DNA of 64,000 bases from Methylibium sp. NZG (GCA_001263235.1 LGRD01000013.1:96775-160774); one strand, 5' to 3'; numbered from the stretch's first letter, positions 1 to 8,257 are shown. The notes: generated from the letters alone by a model not told the origin. Numbers and translations: made by a program.

Positions 1-347
1 GCCGCGCGGTGCTCGCGGTGTATGCGGCCACGGCGCGGGTGTTTCCGTTCGACGCCCGGCTGCTGGAACGCCACCGGCTATCGGACCAGGTCTTCCTGCC
101 GCTGGGCGGCCCGCGGCGCTGCGTGCTGCTGGTGGCGCCCGCGGCCCTGGCCGCACCACGCGCCGAAGAATGCGCGGCCTTCATCAGCGACGGCCGCCAA
201 GGCGTGCACATCGCTGCCGGCACCTGGCATCACGGCCTGCTGGCGCTCGACGACGGGCCTTGGGCGGTGCTGGAGCGGCGTGCCGGCGAGGTCGATTGCG
301 ACGAGGTGGCGCTGGACACGCTGCTGCAGTTGGCGCTCACGGCTTGA
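1..347 (+). CDS. allA: Ureidoglycolate lyase, 5' end outside the window
   Basis: Partial gene; the reading frame is open from base 3 and the start codon lies to the left of the window. About 114 codons are visible. The product resembles the C-terminal two thirds of ureidoglycolate lyase, which splits ureidoglycolate into glyoxylate and urea at the end of purine-ring catabolism. Family features seen are ERHRLSDQVFLPLGG, then GRQGVHIAAGTWHHGLLAL, which carries the conserved His pair of this cupin-like fold, and a late VDCDE. The gene ends 11 bases inside the tail of the convergent lipoprotein gene. The wider operon to the left cannot be seen. It may be linked in metabolism to the amide-hydrolysis operon at the other end of the window, but it is some 50 kb away. 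Confidence 0.85.
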   Translation, partial: RAVLAVYAATARVFPFDARLLERHRLSDQVFLPLGGPRRCVLLVAPAALAAPRAEECAAFISDGRQGVHIAAGTWHHGLLALDDGPWAVLERRAGEVDCDEVALDTLLQLALTA

Positions 348-1161
348 ACGACTGCACCGTCTCCCACGCTACCCCCTGCAGGTGCTGCGCCACCTCCGGC
401 GGCAAGCCGGCGGTGTAGGTGTTGCCCACCGGCGACTTCTTGAACAGGCTCGCCATCACCACCGCCGCGCCGAGGTAGGTGCCGGCCAGGCTCGGGTGGC
501 GCTTGTCGGGCGCGTACAGGTTGATGTCGGGCCGCTTGGCGACCGACGCCGCAAACGCCGGCCCGGCGGGCACCACGCGCAGGTTGTTGGCGCGGCCGAC
601 CTTGACGTACTCGGCGGCGAGCTGATCGGTCATCTGCGGCTGGTCCTGGTAGGCCCAGCTCAGGAACAACGCGGGCTCGGCCCCCGCGCGGCGCACCACC
701 TCGGCATGCGCCTTGGCTGTGTCTTGGAAGGATTGCTGCAGCTTGGGGTGGATGGGGCATTGGCTGCAATCCATCATCAGCACCATGTCGTAGGCGCGCT
801 CGAACTGGTTGAAGGCCACGTCGTTGGTGGGCGTGAAGCTGTAGCGCGCCATGCCAGTGCCGGGCTTGAAGTGCGAGCCCATGTCGTGCCAGTCGAGCCC
901 TGCGCCGCTGATGGTGACCGACGTTTGCCGGATGCCGCGCACGCCGGCCGCCGTCAGCAGGCTGCCCACGTGCCCGTGCATGCTGTTGTTGAAATAGAAG
1001 TAGCTGTTGCCGACCCACAGCAGCGAGGCGGGCGTCTCGCCCTGCCAGCGTGGCGCCGTCGGCGCGTTGCTGCAAGCGGCCAGTGCCAGCGCAGCCGCGG
1101 CGGCCAGCAGGCGGGCAACGCGCGGCGCGTGCGCGGTGAAGGTCATGGTCTTGTTTTGCAT
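337..1161 (-). CDS. SGNH/GDSL-like lipoprotein
   Basis: 274 residues. The N-terminus has a hydrophobic stretch ending in a lipobox (LALAAC, residues about 24-29), so the protein is expected to be a lipoprotein. The mature part opens with LLWVGNSYFYFN, which resembles block I of SGNH hydrolases with GNS in place of GDS. Near the end is DKRHPSLAGTYL, which resembles the Asp-x-x-His block that supplies the rest of the triad. This suggests a periplasmic or surface esterase-like enzyme of unknown substrate; no specific family name is certain. I chose the ATG of MQNKTMTF because it gives a compact signal sequence; a nearer ATG (MTFTAH) is possible. It converges on allA with an 11-base overlap. Confidence 0.7.
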   Translation of the reverse strand: MQNKTMTFTAHAPRVARLLAAAAALALAACSNAPTAPRWQGETPASLLWVGNSYFYFNNSMHGHVGSLLTAAGVRGIRQTSVTISGAGLDWHDMGSHFKPGTGMARYSFTPTNDVAFNQFERAYDMVLMMDCSQCPIHPKLQQSFQDTAKAHAEVVRRAGAEPALFLSWAYQDQPQMTDQLAAEYVKVGRANNLRVVPAGPAFAASVAKRPDINLYAPDKRHPSLAGTYLGAAVVMASLFKKSPVGNTYTAGLPPEVAQHLQGVAWETVQSFKP

Positions 1162-1308
1162 GTTCGGTGTCTCCGGTGATGGGCCGTGCGCGGCACACTG
1201 GCCGCGCAGCGGCAGTCTACCCACGCGGGCCGCCGGCCACGCTGGCCCGGGCCGACGGCCGCCGCTGCGGCAAAATCGCGGCATCCCCAACCACCCGAGG
1301 AGCCGACC

Positions 1309-1779
1309 ATGGCCGAGTACACCGCCGAGGTGCTGTGGCAACGCGATGGGCAGGACTTTCTGGGCAACCGCTACAGCCGCCGCCACCTGATCCGCTTTGA
1401 CGGCGGCGCCGAGCTCACCGGCTCGTCGTCGCCGCACGTCGTGCCGCTGCCGTTCTCCGACCCAGCCGGGGTCGACCCGGAAGAGGCGTTCGTCGCGTCG
1501 CTCTCGAGCTGCCACATGCTGTGGTTCCTGTCGCTCGCGGCCAAGGCCGGCTGGCAGGTGGAAACCTACACCGACAACGCCGCCGGCACGATGGCGCGCA
1601 ACGCGGAAGGGCGCGTGGCCATGACCGTGGTGACGCTGCGCCCGCGCGTGACCTTCTCCGGCGAACGCCGGCCCGACGGGCAGGCGCTGCACGCGCTTCA
1701 CCACAAGGCGCACGACGCGTGCTTCATCGCCAACTCGGTCCGCACCGAGGTGCGGTGCGAGCCGGTGCTGCTGGCGTAG
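1309..1779 (+). CDS. OsmC family peroxide-reducing protein
   Basis: 156 residues, the usual OsmC length. OsmC/Ohr proteins reduce organic hydroperoxides with two cysteines. Both are present: Cys68 in SLSSCHMLWFL and Cys138 in HDACFIANSV, and the central helix context fits the family. The start is the ATG of MAEYTAEV, preceded by a GAGGAG ribosome site eight bases upstream; in-frame codons further upstream carry no plausible site. It is transcribed alone, divergent from the lipoprotein gene and 76 bases before paiB. The exact subgroup (OsmC against YhfA-like) cannot be decided by eye. Confidence 0.88.
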   Translation: MAEYTAEVLWQRDGQDFLGNRYSRRHLIRFDGGAELTGSSSPHVVPLPFSDPAGVDPEEAFVASLSSCHMLWFLSLAAKAGWQVETYTDNAAGTMARNAEGRVAMTVVTLRPRVTFSGERRPDGQALHALHHKAHDACFIANSVRTEVRCEPVLLA

Positions 1780-1855
1780 GGCCCTGTCTTTCACGCCATC
1801 TGTTTCTCACCTCGCCGCCCGCCCGATCGAGCCGATCTGCCGCAGAACCGACACG

Positions 1856-2533
1856 ATGTACCTCCCCTCCCACTTCGAAGAGTCGCGCCCAGAGGTCTTG
1901 CACGAGTTGGTGCGCATGCATCCGCTGGGCCTGCTCATCACGCTCGGCCCGACTGGCCTGCAGGCGAACCCGGTGCCGTTCATGCTCGACGTGAATGCCG
2001 ACGCCGATGGCGACCACGGTGCCGCCCCAGCGCCGGTGCTGCGCGCCCACGTCGCCCGCGCCAACCCGGTGTGGCACGAGGCGCGCAGCGATGTCGAGTC
2101 GCTCGTCGTCTTCCAGGGCCCGCAGGCCTACATCTCACCGAGCCTGTACCCGACCAAAGCCGCCACCGGCAAGGTGGTGCCGACCTGGAACTACGTGGTC
2201 GTGCAGGCGCGCGGCACGCTGCGCGTGGTCGACGACGCGCCGTGGCTGCACGCGCTCGTCACCCGCCTCACCGACAAGCACGAAGCCCCGCGCGCCACAC
2301 CCTGGGCCGTGACCGACGCGCCCGACGACTACGTGCAGACGATGCTGCGCGCGATCGTCGGCATCGAGATCACGCTGACCGCGTTGGCGGGCAAGTGGAA
2401 GGTGTCGCAGAACCGCAGTGCGGTTGATCGCGACGGTGTGGCGTTCGGGCTGCGGGCGCAGGCGGATGCGCGTGGCGACGCACAGGCCAGCGCGATGGCC
2501 GAACTGGTGGCGCGGGGTGGCGTCAAGGGGTGA
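1856..2533 (+). CDS. PaiB-type FMN-binding protein
   Basis: 225 residues. The sequence MYLPSHFEESRPEVLHELVR is typical of the PaiB/FMN-binding split-barrel family, often annotated as a transcriptional regulator or protease synthase regulator. Further family marks are GPQAYISPSLYP, VPTWNYVVVQARGTL and a C-terminal KWKVSQNR. FMN binding is known for the family; the true cellular role is poorly known. The stop codon at 2531-2533 is followed at once, in the same reading frame, by an RHS gene remnant, which marks a recombination junction. Confidence 0.85.
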   Translation: MYLPSHFEESRPEVLHELVRMHPLGLLITLGPTGLQANPVPFMLDVNADADGDHGAAPAPVLRAHVARANPVWHEARSDVESLVVFQGPQAYISPSLYPTKAATGKVVPTWNYVVVQARGTLRVVDDAPWLHALVTRLTDKHEAPRATPWAVTDAPDDYVQTMLRAIVGIEITLTALAGKWKVSQNRSAVDRDGVAFGLRAQADARGDAQASAMAELVARGGVKG

Positions 2534-2569
2534 GCGTTCGGCGACACGCTGAGCCGCCAAGGCAACAGC

Positions 2570-4183
2570 GTGGCGTTCAGCTACGACGCCGGCTACAAGC
2601 GCGTCAAGGAAGTCACCACCAGCGGCGGCGGCGTGCGCACCTTGTGGCTGGTGCACCCCGACAACGTCGGCGGCCTCGGCTACGAGCGTGAAGAAACGCG
2701 CATCGGTGGCAGCCTCACGCGCAACGAGAACCGCCACTTCATCAGCGTGGGCGGCACGGTGGTGGCGGTGGTCAAGACGCTCAACGCCGGCAACCCGGTG
2801 ACCGGCCCGCTCAACGGCGTGGTCTCCAGCGACCCCAAGCTCACGCAGTACTGGCACAAGGACGCGCTGGGCTCCATCGTCGCGGTGAGCGACGCCGCCG
2901 GGGCGATCGAGCGCATGGCCTTCGACGCCTGGGGCCGACGGCATCGCGACACCGGGCGGGTGGACCCGTGGCTGAACCCCACGCACGGCGACCGCGGGTT
3001 CACCGGGCACGAGCACCTGGACGAGCTGGCGCTCGTGCACATCAACGGGCGCGTGTACGACCCGTTGCTGGCGAGGTTCTTGAGCGCCGACCCGTTCGTC
3101 GAGGCGCCTTCGCTGCTTCAGAGCTACAACCGCTACAGCTATGTGCTGAACAACCCGCTGAAGTACACCGATCCTTCAGGGCATTGCATCTGGGACGCCT
3201 GCATCATCGAAATCATGGCGGTCGTCGTCGGCTACCACATGGTGCAGGACGGCAACAAGTACTGGTCGGTGGTGGGCTCGTTGGCGATGATGTGGGGTGG
3301 GCAGGGGTTGACCGAGGCTGGGCTCGGGAACGCGGATGCGATCTACGGCGGCTTTGATGGAGTGGCTGCCAGCCCCTTCAATGTGGGAGGCGCCGGCAAC
3401 TCGTTTGTGGTCGCGGCTGGCAGCAACTACATCATGACCGGCGATCTGGGCCAGGCGCTTCAAGCGGGTGCGTTCGCCTCAGCGTTCACCGCGGCCGGCG
3501 CCAACACCGGCGGCGCGCAGAGAGTTGCGCTTCATGCGTTGATTGGCTGCGTGCAGGGGGCGGCCAGCAACGGCGAGTGCGGGCCGAGCGCGCTTGCAGC
3601 GGCGGTCGGAAAAGGGGCGACGGAGCTGTCTGGCGGATTGGGGCCGGTTGGGAAAGGTCTCGTCACGGCCCTCGCCGGTGGGACGGCTTCCGTCATCGGG
3701 GGTGGTAAATTTGCCAACGGGGCGTTTCAGGCGGGGTTTGGGTATCTGTTTAACGAGGCTGCGACTCGGAGGCGTTCCAACTTCATGTACACCGGCGACG
3801 AGGGTGGTCTCCGGACTCGCAATGAGCGCGGCCCCGACGTGGAGCAGGTGCTTTGGGAAGAGTGGCGATCAACGACCAATTGGGAAAGCGGGTCCAGTTA
3901 TTCGTTAGCCGATGCTCTCAGGCTCCCCAAGTGGATCGACCTTTCCTATTCTTCCGCCGATCGGACAAGCGTACTGAGCCAGCGAGTTCAATTCGGCCAC
4001 ACGACGAAGGAAGTCACACGGGATGGGGAGCACTTCGTTCGCTGGCGCCCGGCCCCAGGTGAGGTAGTTTGGCGAAACGAGTTTGGAACTCGCATCATTG
4101 GTGCCCCCGTCATTCTCAACAACGCGAAGATTGATGTGTGGGGCGTCGAACTCTGGCGTCTCCACAAGGATGGAAACCAGTGA
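2570..4183 (+). CDS. Orphan RHS core with C-terminal toxin domain, 5'-truncated
   Basis: About 537 residues from a GTG at 2570, but the frame is open back to 2534, directly after the paiB stop. Residues about 1-200 are the 3' end of an RHS/YD-repeat protein: YWHKDALGSIVAVSD, then the diagnostic core YDPLLARFLSADPF and YNRYSYVLNNPLKYTDPSGH. Residues about 205-400 are a Gly/Ala-rich segment with HALIGCVQGA and KFANGAFQAGFGYLFNEA, often seen before polymorphic toxin tips. The last roughly 130 residues are visibly lower in GC and match no toxin family I recognise. The N-terminal shell and any secretion domain are missing, so the gene may be silent, a displaced toxin cassette, or a reservoir for recombination. 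Confidence 0.8.
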   Translation: MAFSYDAGYKRVKEVTTSGGGVRTLWLVHPDNVGGLGYEREETRIGGSLTRNENRHFISVGGTVVAVVKTLNAGNPVTGPLNGVVSSDPKLTQYWHKDALGSIVAVSDAAGAIERMAFDAWGRRHRDTGRVDPWLNPTHGDRGFTGHEHLDELALVHINGRVYDPLLARFLSADPFVEAPSLLQSYNRYSYVLNNPLKYTDPSGHCIWDACIIEIMAVVVGYHMVQDGNKYWSVVGSLAMMWGGQGLTEAGLGNADAIYGGFDGVAASPFNVGGAGNSFVVAAGSNYIMTGDLGQALQAGAFASAFTAAGANTGGAQRVALHALIGCVQGAASNGECGPSALAAAVGKGATELSGGLGPVGKGLVTALAGGTASVIGGGKFANGAFQAGFGYLFNEAATRRRSNFMYTGDEGGLRTRNERGPDVEQVLWEEWRSTTNWESGSSYSLADALRLPKWIDLSYSSADRTSVLSQRVQFGHTTKEVTRDGEHFVRWRPAPGEVVWRNEFGTRIIGAPVILNNAKIDVWGVELWRLHKDGNQ

Positions 4184-4611
4184 GTAAGCCTAACCGAGGT
4201 GTTGGCCGAACTGACAGCGTCATTGGGCTCGGGCCTTACCTGTCGGCGGTCTATGGTTTGCTTGCTGCCCTGCTTGCGGTTCTGCTTGGTGCGGCCAGTG
4301 TCTTGCTGTCGCCAGGTGTTACCTTTGATCCTGGGTACGTCTCGTCGGACTCCGTCGGCACGGTGCGTCTAAGAGAGCAAGGTGACGCAATGGAGCGTCA
4401 GACCCGCGAAGCCCTCGGCAGAGCGAACGAGTATTCCAGGTCTCAGAAACGAAAGGACGACAGAGCCTCGACCTTCAAGAAGGGATTCCTCGCTGCGGCG
4501 GCTCCAATTGTCCTGATCGGATTGTTCTTGATGAGACGCCGATCGCTGCGCAGTGCGATCTGTTTCTGCTTTCCCATGATGGGTGTCGCGCTACTTGTCT
4601 TCTTGGCGTAG
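4180..4611 (+). CDS. Small membrane protein, candidate immunity protein
   Basis: 143 residues from a GTG whose bases overlap the RHS stop codon as GTGA, an arrangement that favours translational coupling. A hydrophobic segment near residues 15-40 is followed by a charged, possibly coiled middle (REQGDAMERQTREALGRANEY), then two closely spaced hydrophobic segments near the C-terminus. Position directly after a polymorphic toxin tip and the shared lower GC make it the candidate immunity protein. No family is recognised. A membrane-embedded immunity protein would suggest a toxin acting at the inner membrane or periplasm; that is inference only. Confidence 0.6.
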   Translation: MSKPNRGVGRTDSVIGLGPYLSAVYGLLAALLAVLLGAASVLLSPGVTFDPGYVSSDSVGTVRLREQGDAMERQTREALGRANEYSRSQKRKDDRASTFKKGFLAAAAPIVLIGLFLMRRRSLRSAICFCFPMMGVALLVFLA

Positions 4612-4623
4612 ACAGAGAGCAAC

Positions 4624-4639
4624 GGGGTCAGGTCTTGCA
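4624..4639 (+). repeat. RAYT-flanking motif
   Basis: The string GGGGTCAGGTCTTGCA lies 30 bases before the transposase-like gene. Similar strings are commonly found beside Y1/REP-associated transposase genes, so this may be a recognition sequence. Only one copy was noticed here, so the assignment is weak. Confidence 0.35.
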
Positions 4640-4669
4640 CCGCAACAACCATCCCGCTAAGGTTGCACC

Positions 4670-5535
4670 ATGTCCCGCCCACTGCGTCTGGAGTTTCCGC
4701 ATGCGCTTTACCACGTCACCTCGCGCGGTGACCGCCGAGAGCCGATCTATGTGGATGACGCGGATCGTGCGGCGTGGGTGGCGGTGCTGGCTCAGGTGTG
4801 CTCGCGGTTCAACTGGCGCTGCCATGCGTGGTGCGCGATAGGCAACCACTACCACTTGTTGATCGAGAAGCCGGAGGCCAATTTGTCGGCCGGGATGCGG
4901 CAGTTCAATGGCGTTTATACGCAGCGCTTCAATCGGCAGCAGGCAAGGTGGGGCATGTTTTTCAAGGGCGCTTCAAGGCCATTCTGGTGGAGCGAGAGAG
5001 CTACTTGCTCGAACTGGCGCGCTACGTGGTGCTCAACCCGCTGCGTGCAGGCATGGTGCGCGACGCCGCAAACTGGCCGTGGAGCAGCTATGCGGCCATG
5101 GTGGGCAACGAGCCGGCGCCGCCCTGGCTCGAAACGGACTGGCTTTTGGCGCAGTTCGGCAAGCGGCGCAGCAGCGCGGTGCGCAAGTACGTTGACTTCG
5201 TTCGTGCCGGCGTCGGGCTTGCCTCGGTGTGGGAATCGCTGCGCGGGCAGGTTTTCCTGGGCTCAGACGGGTTCATCGAGCGCATGCAGGGCCTGATCGA
5301 CAGCGGCCCACCGTTGCGCGACGTGCCCCGCTTGCAGGCCCGGCCGGCCGCGGCGCTTCGCAAGCGCGAGCCGGGCGGGGCCGTTGGCTCGGCGCCGCGC
5401 GACGCCGAAATGGTGCTCGCCTACCGCGGCGGCGGCCAGACGATGCGAGCAATCGCCGAACGCCACGGAGTGCATGTCGCCACGGTGAGCCGAGCGGTGG
5501 CGCGGGCTGAGCGTACGGTGCCGGGCGATGATTGA
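4670..5535 (+). pseudogene. REP-associated tyrosine transposase (RAYT), frameshifted
   Basis: The first part, MSRPLRLEFPHALYHVTSRGDRR, then CHAWCAIGNHYHLLIEK (the HUH-type histidines) and FNGVYTQRFNRQ with the candidate catalytic tyrosine, follows the RAYT pattern. The rest (GKVGHVFQGRFKAILVE, ARYVVLNPLRAGMV, WPWSSYAAM) continues in another frame. The switch falls near 4940-4942 and is explained by one missing base between NRQ and GKVGH. The C-terminus holds a helix-turn-helix-like segment (MRAIAERHGVHVATVSRAVAR). RAYTs mobilise short palindromic REP sequences. As read, this copy should not make a full protein unless the shift is a sequencing error. Confidence 0.85.
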
Positions 5536-5564
5536 GCCCCGCACTCTTGCCTTCGGTGCGTTCC

Positions 5565-5942
5565 TCAGGGCAAGAACGCTTCCACCTTCAAGCCGTCAAC
5601 GGCTCCGAAGTGCTTGATGTTGGCGGTAAGCACCGGCAGCCCATGATCGAGCGCAGTAGCTGCGATGAGCGCATCGCCCATCTGCAGCCCGTGGCTCAAG
5701 GTGATCGCCTCCATCAGCTCGATGGCCCGCTGCGTGATGGCCTCGGACACCGGCAGCAAAGTGGCCGCGCGGTGTTGAAGCATCTTCTTCACCGCCACGA
5801 GTTCGGCCTTGTTGCGCATGCCCTGGAGCACCTCGAGCCAGCTGATGGCCGACAGCGTGAGCGAGCCCAGCTCATCGAGGCGGCGCGTTGCCTGCGGGTA
5901 GCCACGCAGGTGCCAGATCAGCACATCGGTGTCGACAAGCAT
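5565..5942 (-). CDS. PIN-domain toxin (VapC-like)
   Basis: 125 residues. It begins MLVDTDVLIWHLRG, carrying the first acidic residues of the PIN nuclease site, followed by SWLEVLQG and later GDALIAATALDHGLPVLTAN, the expected second acidic block. VapC toxins are ribonucleases held inactive by a partner antitoxin. I prefer the ATG at 5942; a TTG at 5957 would overlap the stop of the upstream antitoxin gene as TTGA and add five residues. It is the second gene of a two-gene minus-strand module. Confidence 0.85.
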   Translation of the reverse strand: MLVDTDVLIWHLRGYPQATRRLDELGSLTLSAISWLEVLQGMRNKAELVAVKKMLQHRAATLLPVSEAITQRAIELMEAITLSHGLQMGDALIAATALDHGLPVLTANIKHFGAVDGLKVEAFLP

Positions 5943-5953
5943 CGCCGCTGTGC

Positions 5954-6220
5954 TCAAGGCTCGTTGCGCGAGCCGTCGCGGTTGTAGCGGGGCTGGCGAA
6001 TCTTGCGCACGTGGGCCGCCACGTCAGCCATGTCGTCGCGGTCGCGCCAGATGCCGAAGGCCGGGTCGTCGGTCACAAACCCTTCGGCGGGCGGTGCAAC
6101 TTGCGCCTCGTCTTCGATGCGTACCGTCACGGTGGCGCCAGCGGCCGCCTCGGTCAGCTTTGCACGCCAGGCCGCCGGCAGTTCGGCCACCGGAACGTGC
6201 TCGATCACGACTGCGTTCAT
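5954..6220 (-). CDS. Antitoxin paired with the PIN toxin
   Basis: 88 residues, placed directly before the PIN toxin on the same strand, with its stop touching the toxin start region. The N-terminus (VVIEHVPVAELPAAWRAKL) and the acidic, proline-rich second half resemble small Phd/VapB-like antitoxins with a disordered toxin-binding tail. The DNA-binding fold is not obvious by eye, so the role rests mainly on position. The upstream 258 bases (6221-6478) hold no other gene I can support. Confidence 0.7.
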   Translation of the reverse strand: MNAVVIEHVPVAELPAAWRAKLTEAAAGATVTVRIEDEAQVAPPAEGFVTDDPAFGIWRDRDDMADVAAHVRKIRQPRYNRDGSRNEP

Positions 6221-6478
6221 TTCGAGTCCTCTCCTATCTACTCACCACTCGTTCGATGCCCACCCGATCACGTCACCGCGAAGCTCTCACGGCGTGTTGA
6301 TGTCGTCTGCCGAAGGACGCCCCATCGCGCGCGCGACGCTGTAGCGGTCACCGCGTCCACTCTTCAAGTTTCGTCGCTCGCCGCTGCTTTAGGTTCGTCG
6401 AAGTGAAAGATCGTACTTCAGTACGGCCGGTCAGGGCACGTCGCTCGGGCCGCCGCGGTCACAGGAGAGTTGGGCGTC

Positions 6479-6733
6479 TCAGTAGCGATATCGAAGCTGA
6501 GCAACAAGCAGCGCGCCGCCTTCGATCTTGTAGACCATGCGGTGCTCGTCATTGATGCGCCGCGACCAAAACCCGGACAAGGCATGCCTCAGGGGCTCAG
6601 GTTTCCCGCCCCCAGAAAACGGCTCTCGCTTCACTTCACTGATCAGCTTGTTGATTCGTTCAACCATCTTCTTGTCTTGCTTCTGCCAGTACAAATAGTC
6701 GTCCCAGGCTTCGTCCGCAAACACCAACTTCAC
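6479..6733 (-). CDS. yoeB: YoeB-type mRNA interferase toxin, His83 replaced
   Basis: 84 residues, the exact YoeB length, and close to the E. coli protein throughout (AWDDYLYWQ, GKPEPLRHALSGFWSRRI, EHRMVYKI). YoeB cuts mRNA at the ribosome. Three of the known catalytic residues are in place (Glu46, Arg65, Tyr84), but the protein ends RYRY where E. coli has RYHY, so the catalytic His83 is Arg. One C-to-T-type transition in the codon would explain it. Activity could be reduced or changed. It overlaps the yefM-like gene by four bases (ATGA). Confidence 0.9.
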   Translation of the reverse strand: MKLVFADEAWDDYLYWQKQDKKMVERINKLISEVKREPFSGGGKPEPLRHALSGFWSRRINDEHRMVYKIEGGALLVAQLRYRY

Positions 6734-6981
6734 TTCGCCAGCTTTCTTTCTACGCCTTTCCCGGCAGCCAGCTGTGCCGCAGCCGAGAGCAAGCGCTTGG
6801 CGTTCGAGGGGCTGCGCAACAAGTACGCCGTCTCTTCAAGCGATTGAAAGTCTTCCAGAGAGAGCATCACAACGGACTGTTCACCATTGCGCGTAATGAT
6901 CAAAGCCTCGTGGTCGTTGCACACACGGTCCATCGTGCGAGCCAGGTTTGCGCGGGCTGAAGAGTACGTAATAGCATCCAT
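6730..6981 (-). CDS. yefM: YefM-type antitoxin
   Basis: 83 residues starting MDAITYSSARANLARTMDRV, the N-terminal DNA-binding and dimer region of the Phd/YefM family, followed by ALIITRNGEQSVVMLSLEDFQSLEETAYLL, a strong family match. YefM neutralises YoeB and represses its own operon. A strong GGAGG ribosome site lies eight bases before the ATG. Two TGTAC-type half sites sit just upstream (see the next entry), as expected for autoregulation. Confidence 0.93.
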   Translation of the reverse strand: MDAITYSSARANLARTMDRVCNDHEALIITRNGEQSVVMLSLEDFQSLEETAYLLRSPSNAKRLLSAAAQLAAGKGVERKLAK

Positions 6982-6996
6982 CGCCAGTCCTCCAAC

Positions 6997-7014
6997 ATGT
7001 ACGTGTTATTGTAC
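6997..7014 (-). promoter_or_regulatory. Putative YefM operator
   Basis: Two half-site-like strings, ATGTAC (6997-7002) and TGTAC (7010-7014), lie 16 bases upstream of the yefM start. The E. coli YefM operator is built from TGTACA hexamers, so this is a plausible autoregulatory site. Spacing differs from E. coli and binding is not proven. Confidence 0.5.
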
Positions 7015-7084
7015 GCCAGGACCAGTCCCGCGCATCTCCCAAACTCAGGCCCGGCGCCATGCCCGTGACGTCAGGGCCCAAAGC

Positions 7085-8257
7085 TCAACGCACCGCCGCG
7101 CTCCGCAACCTTCGAGCCACATAGCCCAAACACAGCACCGTCAACAGCACACACACCGCCAGCGGCACTCCCACCTCGGCGGCGGTGAAGCCTTCACCCT
7201 TGAGCACGCGCGTCATCAGCGTGTTCTGCGCGAGCGCCGGCACCCACAGGTGCCAGGGCGCCTCGCCGTCAAGGTTGAACACGCTCACCAGCGGCATCAG
7301 CGAGACGACGAGCACCACCACGCTGGCGTTGGCTTGCGCCTCCTTGAAGCTCTTGCAGCGGATGGCCACCGCCATCAGCAGCGCCGACAGCGCGGCGCCG
7401 AGCGGCAGCAGCAGCACCAGGAACAACGACGCCTCGCGCAGGCCGAACTGGAACAGCGCCTGCAGCGTGTCGCTCTGGATCAGCCGCTGCGCCGGGATGA
7501 AGCTGAAGCAGCTCAGCACCGCGATCAACATCGCCACGCTGGCGACGGCGCCCCATTTGCCGAGCACGAGAGCGATGTGCTCGGCCGGGTTCATCAGCAG
7601 CGGCTCCAGCGAGCCGCGCTCGCGTTCGCCCGCCGTCGTGTCGAGTGCGGCGTTGAGGGCGCCGTAAAGCACCGCCATCAGCACGAAGAAGGGCAGCAGG
7701 CCGGTGAGTTGCGTGCCGCGCGTCTGCGTGCTGGCGAGGTCTTGCTCTTCAACGCGCAGCGGCTGCAGCAGCTCGGGCGACACGCCGCGCACCGCCAGGC
7801 TCAGCGTGGCGCGTTCGCGGCTGTAGCCGGCCAGCAGGCGCTGGACGCGGCCGGCGCCGGCCTCGGCCTGCTTGTTGGCGCTGTCGCTGACGAGCGCAAG
7901 CACCGGTGCGTCGCCGCGCAGCATGTCGGCCTCGAAGTCGGGCGGCACCACCACCACTGGGTCGGCGAGTTCGGACTTGCGCAGCAGCGCCTCGTAGTCG
8001 GCCGGGGCGGGCTTGACGACATAGGTCTGGCGTTCGAGAAAGTTCTTCAGCCCCGGCGCGTGTTCGATGCCGGCGACGAACACCTCGCGCTTCTCGGCAC
8101 GCGCTTCGAACGTGGCGATCAGGCCCGAGAGTGCGATCAGCACCAGCGGCCCCATCAGCACGCTGGACAACAGCACCACCACCAGCGTGCGCCGGTCGCG
8201 CAGCGCGTCGATCATCTCTTTGGCGAAGACGGTGCCGGCCGCGCTCAGCAGCGTCAT
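7085..8257 (-). CDS. ABC transporter permease, NatB-like
   Basis: 390 residues. One N-terminal membrane segment (VVVLLSSVLMGPLVLIALSGL), a large periplasmic domain (residues about 50-190), then five or six membrane segments, is the layout of NatB-type ABC-2 exporters. The phrase TTAGERERGSLEPLLMNPA is a hallmark of this permease family. NatAB exports sodium in Bacillus; the substrate here is unknown. It overlaps the ATPase gene by four bases and is the last gene of a four-gene overlapping operon. Confidence 0.85.
   Translation of the reverse strand: MTLLSAAGTVFAKEMIDALRDRRTLVVVLLSSVLMGPLVLIALSGLIATFEARAEKREVFVAGIEHAPGLKNFLERQTYVVKPAPADYEALLRKSELADPVVVVPPDFEADMLRGDAPVLALVSDSANKQAEAGAGRVQRLLAGYSRERATLSLAVRGVSPELLQPLRVEEQDLASTQTRGTQLTGLLPFFVLMAVLYGALNAALDTTAGERERGSLEPLLMNPAEHIALVLGKWGAVASVAMLIAVLSCFSFIPAQRLIQSDTLQALFQFGLREASLFLVLLLPLGAALSALLMAVAIRCKSFKEAQANASVVVLVVSLMPLVSVFNLDGEAPWHLWVPALAQNTLMTRVLKGEGFTAAEVGVPLAVCVLLTVLCLGYVARRLRSAAVR

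Noticed and set aside
6221..6478. Gene between the two TA modules
   Set aside because: Only short frames without ribosome sites or family likeness; a small hairpin CGTAC/GTACG near 6410-6423 is too weak to name.
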